Positions 27,089 through 33,858 of a stretch of 64,000 bases of DNA are shown here, one piece after another. The stretch is taken from positions 1 through 64,000 of the forward strand of contig JAGASI010000023.1 in assembly GCA_017621845.1 (NCBI GenBank), in the 5' to 3' direction. Each line of letters opens with the position of its first letter. Position 1 is the stretch's first letter. A program made the translations under genes and the position numbers. This DNA is from Muribaculaceae bacterium. Its GTDB lineage: Bacteria; Bacteroidota; Bacteroidia; Bacteroidales; Muribaculaceae. Under the pieces are notes generated by a model. It worked only from the letters and a program-made list of their open reading frames with translations. It was not told the DNA's origin and searched no databases.

Positions 27089-27114
27089 ATTACTATAGGT
27101 TTATTACTATAGGT
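27087..27114 (+). repeat. Exact tandem duplication of a 14-bp unit
   Basis: TTATTACTATAGGT occurs twice in direct succession, between the terminator and the rprY-like gene, about 85 bases before its start codon. Confidence 0.75.
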
Positions 27115-27197
27115 GGCAATAATATATTATTGAGGGATTATATTTGGATAAAACGCGAATACGTGTTATTTTTGGGATGAAATTTATAAATACAAAT

Positions 27198-27875
27198 ATG
27201 GACCAACCGACCAGAGTACTTGTGGTGGAGGATGACACCACACTGTGTGAGATGCTTCAGCTCAACTTGGAGCTGGAAGGCTATGACGTGGACGTGTCAT
27301 ATAGCGCTGAAGAAGCGATGCGTCTTAATCTTAAATCCTATTCGCTAATCATCCTTGACGTGATGATGAAAGAGATGAGTGGCTTTCAGATGGCCAAAGA
27401 ACTCAAAAAAAATCAGACGACAGCCGGTATTCCAATCATATTCTGCACGGCGCGTGACAGCGAGGATGATATGGTTACCGGACTTAACATCGGTGCCGAT
27501 GACTATATTTTCAAGCCTTATACAATACGTAATGTTCTCACGAGAGTAAAGGCTGTGCTCAGGCGCACCCAAAAAAAAGCCGACAAAGACGTCATAAACA
27601 TAGATGGAATTGAAATCGATACACGCTTCAAGCGTTGCCGGGTTGACGGCAAGGAAGTGAAATTGGTAAAGAAAGAATTTGAAATATTACAGATGCTTGC
27701 CGAGAACCGTGGCGTGTTGTTCTCTCGTCAAGATATACTTGACCGTGTGTGGAAAGACGAAGTCGTGATACTTGATCGCACGGTTGATGTCAATATTACT
27801 CGTATAAGACAGAAAATAGCGCCCTATGGCGATCGTATAATAACCCGGCAAGGATATGGCTATGGTTTTGAGTAA
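27198..27875 (+). CDS. rprY: OmpR-family response regulator (RprY-like)
   Basis: A 225-residue response regulator. The ATG at 27198 (MDQPTRVLVVEDD) is preferred to an in-frame TTG at 27144, because the receiver domain begins at once. Receiver: acidic pair D12/D13, phospho-acceptor D54 in LIILDVMMKEMSG, lysine in YIFKPY; C-terminal winged helix with FEILQMLAENRGVLFSRQ and RTVDVNITRIRQKIAPYGDRI. The best match by memory is RprY of Bacteroides, partner of RprX, a system tied to envelope and redox-related regulation. It overlaps the kinase gene by 20 bases. Confidence 0.88.
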   Translation: MDQPTRVLVVEDDTTLCEMLQLNLELEGYDVDVSYSAEEAMRLNLKSYSLIILDVMMKEMSGFQMAKELKKNQTTAGIPIIFCTARDSEDDMVTGLNIGADDYIFKPYTIRNVLTRVKAVLRRTQKKADKDVINIDGIEIDTRFKRCRVDGKEVKLVKKEFEILQMLAENRGVLFSRQDILDRVWKDEVVILDRTVDVNITRIRQKIAPYGDRIITRQGYGYGFE

Positions 27876-29262
27876 GATGTCATACAGGCATAAATTGTTT
27901 GTGCTTGTAATGGGTTTGTCGTGGATTATCGTGGCCTGCTTCATGGTATTTCAGTATAGCCGAGAGAAGCAGTATAAGGCCGAGCGACTTGATGAGCGAT
28001 TACAGTTGTTTAATATGCAGGTTGTGGATGCAATCGAAGGGGGTAAGAGCCCGCGGGAATTTCTGACCGAGAAGCCGTTGCCTATCGAGGGGTTGCGCGT
28101 GACGGTTATAGACACGCTTGGCAGTGTGATATATGATACCCATGCCAACAGCACCAAGGTCACCAATCATCTTGACCGGCCGGAAGTAAAGATGGCCCTC
28201 GAGACCGGTACCGGGTTTACCCGGAATAGACATTCCGACACTACTAATGACGTGTACTTCTACTCGGCGATGGCCGACGGTAATATCATTGTAAGGTCGG
28301 CGGCTCCATATACATTGACGTTGGAAGAATTGCTGGCAGTTGATAAAAATTTTCTGTGGTTTCTACTATTGGTGACAGCAATCACGAGCATAACAGCATA
28401 TCTTGCCACTCGTAAACTCGGCATGAATATCTCTCGCCTCAACCGATTTGCCAGACGTGCTGAAGCCGGTGAAAAATTTCTGGATGACAAGGCCTTCCCT
28501 CACGACGAGCTTGGCGAGATCTCCCAACACATTGTCAGGCTGTATATCAAGCAGAAAGAACAATATGAACTCATGACGAGACAGGAGCAAGAGAAGTCAA
28601 GATTGAAGCGGGAGCTTACCAATAATATAAACCATGAGTTGAAAACACCAGTAGCCGCGTTGCAGGTATGTATCGAGACGATGGTCAATCATCCCGACCT
28701 CGACAGAGCCAAGCGTGAAAACATTTTATCCAGATGTAACGAGAATATCGGGCGGCTGAAGTCGATGCTGGCCGATGTGTCCACTCTGACACGCCTTGAA
28801 GATGGCAATGCCGAGATTGCTCATGAGTCGGTTAATCTAAATATGCTTATCCGAGAGGTGGCCGGTGAGTATGACGATGATGCCTACATCCCTATTGTTT
28901 TTAATCTTGGCCGGGATATAATCCTGTATGGTAATCGCTCTCTTCTTGCCGCGTCATTTAGAAATCTTATCAATAATGCCATTGCCTATTCACGTGGAGA
29001 CTTAATCGAGATTACCCAGCCCGACGACTATACAATAGTCTTTGCGGACAACGGTGTTGGCGTTCCTGACCAATATTTGTCACGTATCTTCGAACGGTTT
29101 TTCCGTATTGATAAAGGACGTTCGCGAGAATTTGGCGGGACAGGTCTGGGTCTCGCGATAGTAAAGCATACGATTGCTTTGCATGGAGGAACAATCGAAG
29201 CTTCTAACCGCCCGGAGGGAGGTCTGCAGTTTACAATGAGATTTCCGTCAGGCGATGATTGA
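27856..29262 (+). CDS. rprX: Sensor histidine kinase (RprX-like)
   Basis: A 468-residue membrane kinase: first transmembrane helix (about 11-31), a ~130-residue periplasmic sensor, second helix (about 165-185), a HAMP-like stretch, dimerisation/phosphoacceptor helix with NINHELKTPVAALQ (His in HELKTP), and an ATPase domain with N box FRNLINNAIAYS, G1 FADNGVGVP, F box FERFFRIDKGRSREF and G2 GGTGLGLAIVKH. The 20-base overlap with the regulator gene shows translational coupling. The order regulator-kinase and sequence features fit RprXY of Bacteroides. Confidence 0.9.
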   Translation: MAMVLSKMSYRHKLFVLVMGLSWIIVACFMVFQYSREKQYKAERLDERLQLFNMQVVDAIEGGKSPREFLTEKPLPIEGLRVTVIDTLGSVIYDTHANSTKVTNHLDRPEVKMALETGTGFTRNRHSDTTNDVYFYSAMADGNIIVRSAAPYTLTLEELLAVDKNFLWFLLLVTAITSITAYLATRKLGMNISRLNRFARRAEAGEKFLDDKAFPHDELGEISQHIVRLYIKQKEQYELMTRQEQEKSRLKRELTNNINHELKTPVAALQVCIETMVNHPDLDRAKRENILSRCNENIGRLKSMLADVSTLTRLEDGNAEIAHESVNLNMLIREVAGEYDDDAYIPIVFNLGRDIILYGNRSLLAASFRNLINNAIAYSRGDLIEITQPDDYTIVFADNGVGVPDQYLSRIFERFFRIDKGRSREFGGTGLGLAIVKHTIALHGGTIEASNRPEGGLQFTMRFPSGDD

Positions 29263-29300
29263 CACACCTCATATATGCTCCACCGGATTTAGCTCAAAAC

Positions 29301-29327
29301 TCCCCGGCTTGTCACTTAATCCGGGGA
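29301..29327 (+). terminator. Hairpin downstream of the kinase gene
   Basis: TCCCCGG pairs with CCGGGGA around a 13-base loop, 38 bases after the kinase stop. A competing stem CCGGATT/AATCCGG (29283-29289 with 29319-29325) shares the right arm. No T run, so moderate support. Confidence 0.45.
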
Positions 29328-29351
29328 TGTTGTCAGTTATTGCCCAAAATG

Positions 29352-29384
29352 TTTGGTTTGCCATAGTGCCATATTGTACCTTTG
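29352..29384 (+). promoter_or_regulatory. Promoter of the acidic calcium-loop membrane protein gene
   Basis: TTTG (29352-29355), 21-base spacer, TACCTTTG (29377-29384). A second TTTG at 29357-29360 is too close. Leader about 75 bases. Confidence 0.72.
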
Positions 29385-29465
29385 CAATGTCAACCAACGA
29401 TAACGATATCAGTTGACTCATTATTCAGCTTACAAAATATAAAAAACAAATAAAAACCTACAGAA

Positions 29466-30656
29466 ATGAAAACCTCAGACAACATCTACCTCGGACAAGA
29501 CGACCAGACACGTATCGCCGACAACACCGTATTGAATACCTCAACCCACGATAACACCGTTATCTCAGAAAACGACTCAACTGAGTTGATGGATGATAAT
29601 CAAGAAGTAGCCAAACAAGACGTGAAAGCTAAAAAAAATACCACCCTCGGTACTAAAGTTGCCGTCGGTGCAGGCGCAGCAGCTATAATCGGTGGTGGAG
29701 TCTTTGCTGCCTCGGCTATGTCAAGCGACACACCCAAAGAAAGCACTCTCGCTCAAGCTGCCACCCCCGACCAGGAAATGACTGACGAGCAACTCCAGGA
29801 CTCTCTCGCCCAGCGTGAAGACCCGTCCAAAGCTCCCGACCCAATCCTTCATGATGATGTCACGATAACTGAAGAGACAGTAAACACCCCTGCAGCCGGC
29901 ACTGCAACCACCATTGCCGACAATAATACAACATCTCATGAAATACTTATTGACGAAAATCCGGTAGGTGATATCCGCACAGATGTTCCCGCTCAGCCTG
30001 ATGCCCAGCAGACTGCTCAAGATATAAACATCAACATCACTGTGAATGGTGAATCGGTAGAAGTTGTTCCCCAGGCCACGGCTGAAGCCGCCGCTAATAT
30101 TGAAGAACCTGTCGATGTAACCCCCGCCGCTGTAATGATTGAAACTCCTGGTGGCGTCGCAATCGCCCACGTCGACGACAGCCTGTCGTTCAACGAAGCT
30201 TTTGCTCAGGCACGCGAACAAGTTGGCCCCGGCGGTATCTTCCAATATCATGGCGCGACATACGGTACTTATACCGAAAACGAATGGAATGAGTTGTCTA
30301 ATGACCAGAAAGCCCAATTCTATACCGAGGCCCAATTTGACGATAATATCAAGTCGGTAGAGCCGGATATTGATGTTCATGTAACATCAGTGGGCACACA
30401 CATGATGGCCGACGGATCAATTGCCAATATCGCAACTGTCCAAATCGATGGCGTCAATACCATTATGGTCGATGGAGACGGTGATGGTGTAATCGATGGA
30501 GCTATCGTAGACCTGAATGGTGACGGTGTAATCCAGGAAAATGAACTCGTTGATATGTCAGACACCGGTCTTACTATGGATGACATATCAGCCCAGATGC
30601 TCGCCGACAATAATATGGACATGACTGTTGACTTTGATGCCAATTGCCAAGTTTAA
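29466..30656 (+). CDS. Acidic single-pass membrane protein with dockerin-like calcium loops
   Basis: A 396-residue protein without a cleavable signal. A lysine-bearing N-terminal ~60 residues precede one Gly/Ala-rich transmembrane helix (about 63-85); the positive-inside rule puts the remaining ~310, strongly acidic residues outside the inner membrane. Near residues 225-275 a segment AFAQAREQVGPGGIFQYHG...YGTYTENEWNELS resembles a motif I recall from other Bacteroidales proteins of unknown function. Near 333-362 two D-x-D-x-D-G loops (VDGDGDGVIDG and VDLNGDGVIQENE) look like EF-hand/dockerin calcium sites. It follows the RprYX-like pair but has its own promoter. Function unknown; C-ending codon bias suggests strong expression. 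Confidence 0.75.
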   Translation: MKTSDNIYLGQDDQTRIADNTVLNTSTHDNTVISENDSTELMDDNQEVAKQDVKAKKNTTLGTKVAVGAGAAAIIGGGVFAASAMSSDTPKESTLAQAATPDQEMTDEQLQDSLAQREDPSKAPDPILHDDVTITEETVNTPAAGTATTIADNNTTSHEILIDENPVGDIRTDVPAQPDAQQTAQDININITVNGESVEVVPQATAEAAANIEEPVDVTPAAVMIETPGGVAIAHVDDSLSFNEAFAQAREQVGPGGIFQYHGATYGTYTENEWNELSNDQKAQFYTEAQFDDNIKSVEPDIDVHVTSVGTHMMADGSIANIATVQIDGVNTIMVDGDGDGVIDGAIVDLNGDGVIQENELVDMSDTGLTMDDISAQMLADNNMDMTVDFDANCQV

Positions 30657-30752
30657 CAACCTCTGATTAGACAATATTAATTTTACTCTCTACTATATCT
30701 ATTCTCCTCTCTCCTCATCAGGTCTATACTGAAAATCACACACCTGACAATC

Positions 30753-30791
30753 AAAAAAGGTCTCACACCCTCACGGGCTGAGACCTTTTTT
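30753..30791. terminator. Bidirectional intrinsic terminator
   Basis: AAAAAAGGTCTCA pairs with TGAGACCTTTTTT across a 13-base loop; six T on either strand. On the plus strand it ends the gene at 29466-30656; on the minus strand it would end the candidate RNA starting near 31027. Confidence 0.85.
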
Positions 30792-31027
30792 AATTGATTT
30801 CCGTTTGTACGGAAACTCAAAAACCTAAATAATCATACTTTTAACCTTAAGATGACTCACGTCATCGCTAAAATCTACCATTGAAATCTAAAATCATCTT
30901 TTGATAACCTTTGTATTGTACCTTGTAGTTTTTTTACATCACCGTTGTGATATAAAAAACTTAATCTTCAGTTTTACCGTCATCATCGGGTTTACCGGTG
31001 ATGACTCGTCTTTATCGCTCTAAAGAC
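30753..31027 (-). ncRNA. Candidate structured non-coding RNA (six stem-loops)
   Basis: A gene-free 568-base interval contains, read on the minus strand, a promoter (31032-31063), then stem-loops at 31008-31027 (GTCTTTA/TAAAGAC), 30979-31005 (GTCATCA.../GATGATGAC type), 30928-30960 (about 14 bp), 30851-30866 (GATGAC/GTCATC), 30798-30815 (TTTCCGT/ACGGAAA) and the terminator 30753-30791. The implied transcript begins right at the first hairpin. No reading frame of note occurs in this direction. It does not carry the landmarks of tmRNA, RNase P RNA or SRP RNA that I know. Promoter, serial hairpins and terminator together support an RNA gene; expression is not shown. Confidence 0.42.
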
Positions 31028-31031
31028 ATTG

Positions 31032-31063
31032 CAAATTTATAACTCATGCCGATGCGATGCAAG
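31032..31063 (-). promoter_or_regulatory. Candidate promoter of the minus-strand structured RNA
   Basis: On the minus strand: CTTG (31060-31063), 20-base spacer, TAAATTTG (31032-31039, exact TAnnTTTG). No minus-strand protein gene lies downstream within 1.7 kb, so it needs another product. Confidence 0.5.
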
Positions 31064-31191
31064 ATGTTCAAGATTATATAAATATATTTTCCAATAAATA
31101 TAAATGTATATCCTTAACATATTGGTTGTTGTTGAAAAATTCATTGATAATATATCTAACAAGAATATAAGTATAAATCAATAATTTTTAT

Positions 31192-31199
31192 TACATTTG
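31192..31199 (+). promoter_or_regulatory. Candidate -7 element of the DUF6377 gene
   Basis: TACATTTG, an exact TAnnTTTG, 26 bases before the ATG at 31225; the region upstream is A/T rich without a clear TTTG. Confidence 0.5.
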
Positions 31200-31224
31200 C
31201 AGTGCCAATTATAAATTTTATCCT

Positions 31225-32799
31225 ATGTCAAGACCATTTTTTATCACACTGCTGACTGCATTCCTCGCCATAGTCACGCCATTCAATTCAAGAGCCGTTT
31301 CTCATGCAACGGAAGCCCTCGATTCACTTGATTTTTATGTCAAGCGACAGAACGAGTATGAGGCTACAAAAGTTAACTCGCTGAACAAATATAAGAGGCA
31401 ACTGAGTAAAGCGACTTCCGCTCAAAAACTTGACATGTACAATTACCTTTCACGAGAATACAGGCATGTTGACCTTGACTCGGCAATCCACTATGCGTCT
31501 TTAGGTTATCAGCTTGCATCGGATATAAATGACAAAAATCAGCAGACCCGTTTTAAATTGCTCAAGATTACCGTTGGCCCTATTTATGGGATGGTAAGAG
31601 AGTCGATTGAGGAATTTGAAACCATCGACCCTAATACCTTGCCACAATCTATAAAGATTTATTATTATGAGTCGGCTGACCTACTGTTTAACTATGCCAA
31701 AGACTTCTATTCCAATTCTACACTCAAACAGCATTACACCGAATTATCCCATAAAGCTGTTGACTCCTTGCTCATCTACTTGGAGCCCGGCACTCCCAAT
31801 CACGATTTTTATCAAGCCACCTCCTTACTCAACTCAGGTGCAGGCCCCCAAGCGATAGAACAAATGATTAAACTTCTTGATAAAGTGCCATTTAAAGACC
31901 ATCTGTATGCCAGAACAGCAGCTATCATTGGTTCGGCTTTTATCAACGATCCCTATCATACCGATGATGCCATATATTACCTCGCCAAATCAGCCATGAG
32001 CGACATTGCCACCGGTAATCGCGAGACAACCTCACTTCACCGACTTGGCAAACTGCTATATGACAAGGGTGATATCGATCGATCATATAATTACTTGACG
32101 TGTTCATTATCGACTGCCGTTGAGTCACGCTCAAGACTTCGCTCGCTTGAAATTGCCGAAGCTCTTCCACTTGTATTCCAAACTGTACAGGAACGCAATG
32201 CCGAAGCTCGACGAGACATGATTGTCGTTATTATCATATTAAGTATATTGCTTGTTGTTTCCATCACGTTGTTCTTTATTTATGACCGCGCGAGATGTCG
32301 TCTGTCACGCATGAAAATCAAACTTACCGCCACCCTTGAGCTAAAAGATAACTATATACGCAAAATCCTCTTGCTTTGTGGTGCCTATCTTACTGCTTTG
32401 GAGAATTTTAACCGTGTAGCCGGCCGCAAAATCAAAGCCGGACAGGTCACGGATTTGCTCAATATGATTGAGTCTGGCAAAATTATGAGAGAACAATTAC
32501 ACACTTTCTATGATATATTTGACTCGGCATTTCTGATGATTTATCCCGACTTTGTCAGTGAAGTGAATAGGTTGCTGGTTGCTGACCGTCAGATTAACCT
32601 TCCTGAAGAAGATCGATTGACTCCTGAGTTGAGAATTCTTGCCTTTATGAAACTCGGTGTTGATGACAGTACACAAATTTCAAAATTCCTCGGACTTTCA
32701 CTAAACACCATATATACTTATAGAAATAAGATAAAAATGAGAGCTATATCGCGCGATACTTTTGAGCATGATATAATAAATATCGGTAAGATAAGCTAA
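31225..32799 (+). CDS. DUF6377-type membrane-bound regulator
   Basis: A 524-residue protein: signal sequence (about 1-25), a helical TPR-like periplasmic part (about 30-325, including YNYLSREYRHVDLDSAIHYA), one transmembrane helix (about 332-354, MIVVIIILSILLVVSITLFF), a cytoplasmic coiled part starting with YDRARCRLSRMK, and a C-terminal helix-turn-helix-like end (ISKFLGLSLNTIYTYRNKI). The layout fits the DUF6377 family of Bacteroidales, presumed one-component regulators sensing outside and binding DNA inside; this function is inferred. It is flanked by two candidate RNA genes and followed by a gene-free kilobase. Confidence 0.82.
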   Translation: MSRPFFITLLTAFLAIVTPFNSRAVSHATEALDSLDFYVKRQNEYEATKVNSLNKYKRQLSKATSAQKLDMYNYLSREYRHVDLDSAIHYASLGYQLASDINDKNQQTRFKLLKITVGPIYGMVRESIEEFETIDPNTLPQSIKIYYYESADLLFNYAKDFYSNSTLKQHYTELSHKAVDSLLIYLEPGTPNHDFYQATSLLNSGAGPQAIEQMIKLLDKVPFKDHLYARTAAIIGSAFINDPYHTDDAIYYLAKSAMSDIATGNRETTSLHRLGKLLYDKGDIDRSYNYLTCSLSTAVESRSRLRSLEIAEALPLVFQTVQERNAEARRDMIVVIIILSILLVVSITLFFIYDRARCRLSRMKIKLTATLELKDNYIRKILLLCGAYLTALENFNRVAGRKIKAGQVTDLLNMIESGKIMREQLHTFYDIFDSAFLMIYPDFVSEVNRLLVADRQINLPEEDRLTPELRILAFMKLGVDDSTQISKFLGLSLNTIYTYRNKIKMRAISRDTFEHDIINIGKIS

Positions 32800-32904
32800 G
32801 TGAATATTTATATTTATTTTAAAATTACATAACATTAAAGTATAATATATCAACTATTTACATTTTTACATCTAATATATATTTTATATTATGCTTATAT
32901 AATC

Positions 32905-32935
32905 TTTGAATAGCTTGACAGCCGTTGTAATTTTG
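32905..32935 (+). promoter_or_regulatory. Full-consensus promoter with no protein gene behind it
   Basis: TTTG (32905-32908), 19-base spacer, TAATTTTG (32928-32935). About 70 bases later a strong terminator begins, so it would drive only a short RNA. Confidence 0.75.
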
Positions 32936-32941
32936 CATCGC

Positions 32942-33047
32942 ATTAAGGTAAATAATAATTCAGGTCTAAGATTCAAGGTTATTATTTTAGGATTTTTGTA
33001 GTATTAAAGCCGGATATTTCGTGAGAAATGTCCGGCTTCATTTTTTT
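32942..33047 (+). ncRNA. Candidate small RNA, about 105 nt
   Basis: Bounded by the consensus promoter at 32905-32935 and the terminator at 33008-33047. No ATG occurs before the terminator stem, so it is unlikely to code. A first stem AAATAATAA/TTATTATTT (32950-32958 with 32979-32987) presents a 20-base loop; a single-stranded link and the terminator hairpin follow. This is the usual form of a trans-acting sRNA. Alternative: a short leader of a degraded gene, since the repeat block begins just after it. Confidence 0.5.
33008..33047 (+). terminator. Intrinsic terminator of the candidate sRNA
   Basis: AGCCGGATATTTC pairs with GAAATGTCCGGCT around a short loop, followed by seven T. Confidence 0.85.
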
Positions 33048-33086
33048 GCACTATCTTAAGGTGTGACATCAAAAGTATATGTTTGG

Positions 33087-33470
33087 GGTCAGCGGACAGA
33101 AGCGGTTGGTAGGGGTCAGCGTGCAAGAAGGCTCTAAAATAATGTGATAGGCATGAAAGGCCACGGTTATAGCCGTTCAATAAGCTCGTGACGAAGCCTG
33201 TCAGTGATGAATAATTCTGAATTAAGATGAGCGAGGGCCGGCGGCCCGCGTTGTGATTAACTGCATGCACAGGGCCGGTGGCCCGAAGCTTGCAGCCTAT
33301 ACTGAGCAGCGGTGTCTTAGGCCCGGAGGGCCGGGTTGTGGTAACCGGTGAGGATAACTTATTGTAATTAGCAGAGTCTCTACCACAACTCAGGCCTCCG
33401 GCCCTCACTCAAAAAAGACCCGCTAACGCCCCCGGCTTAGGGACTCTGTCCCTGCACCGGGGGTTAATCA
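33087..33470. repeat. GC-rich palindromic repeat block
   Basis: A mosaic unlike the A/T-rich surroundings. It opens with GGGGTCAGCG twice (33085-33094, 33112-33121), then holds GC palindromes GGGCCGGCGGCCC (33235-33247), GGGCCGGTGGCCC (33272-33284), GGCCCGGAGGGCC (33320-33332) and GGCCTCCGGCC (33393-33403). The last two belong to an inverted repeat (33321-33343 with 33381-33404, each containing a GTTGTGGTA core). A nested hairpin CCCCCGG...CCGGGGG with inner AGGGAC/GTCCCT closes it at 33429-33463. Open frames through it have low-complexity, repeat-like translations and are not accepted as genes. Confidence 0.65.
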
Positions 33471-33852
33471 CAGTCCGCCGTTCCGTGCCTACATCCCGCG
33501 TTTGAGAGTTTGCAGTTTAATCGGGGTAGGGGTGACCAATCGCTCTTGTCCACTGAATCCAAATTTCCACGACAGTGTTATCGACATGCTCCTTAGACGT
33601 TCTGAGATAGGATTGTCAGTTGAAGTGTTGAGTGTGTCACTGACTGCAGGTAAAATATGGATAAAATAACGGTTATTTTAAAATGTATTTAAAATTAATA
33701 TTGTGTATTACTTAATTTATTGTAATTTTGCACCTAATGTAACAACTACGCATAAATCCTAATCAGTAGCTGACATACTTTAGTCATTACTGGCGATGGC
33801 GATGTTCCAATCATCACATATTTAATCTATCCGAAAAATAACAAAATCCTAA
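33471..33852. other. Gene-free stretch before the amidase, with a possible gene remnant
   Basis: In plus frame an open stretch continues out of the repeat block to a stop near 33667; its end translates as LLRRSEIGLSVEVLSVSLTA and similar, which might be the C-terminus of a lost protein, but there is no start and no family match. The last 150 bases are A/T rich and carry the amidase promoter (33700-33730). Confidence 0.4.
33700..33730 (+). promoter_or_regulatory. Candidate promoter of the amidase gene
   Basis: ATTG (33700-33703, one mismatch to TTTG), 19-base spacer, TAATTTTG (33723-33730, exact). Leader about 120 bases. Confidence 0.6.
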
Positions 33853-33858
33853 ATGATA

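Noticed and set aside
30928..30960. Long palindrome as a separate intrinsic terminator
   Set aside because: The T run lies in the 5' arm on both strands, so no T follows the stem; better read as an internal stem of the candidate RNA.
33004..33408. Minus-strand open frame of 134 codons across the repeat block
   Set aside because: It runs antisense through the sRNA terminator and the GC palindromes; the translation is repeat-like with no family signature, and no promoter fits.
33087..33470. CRISPR array
   Set aside because: The palindromes differ in sequence and spacing; no constant repeat-spacer rhythm and no cas genes.
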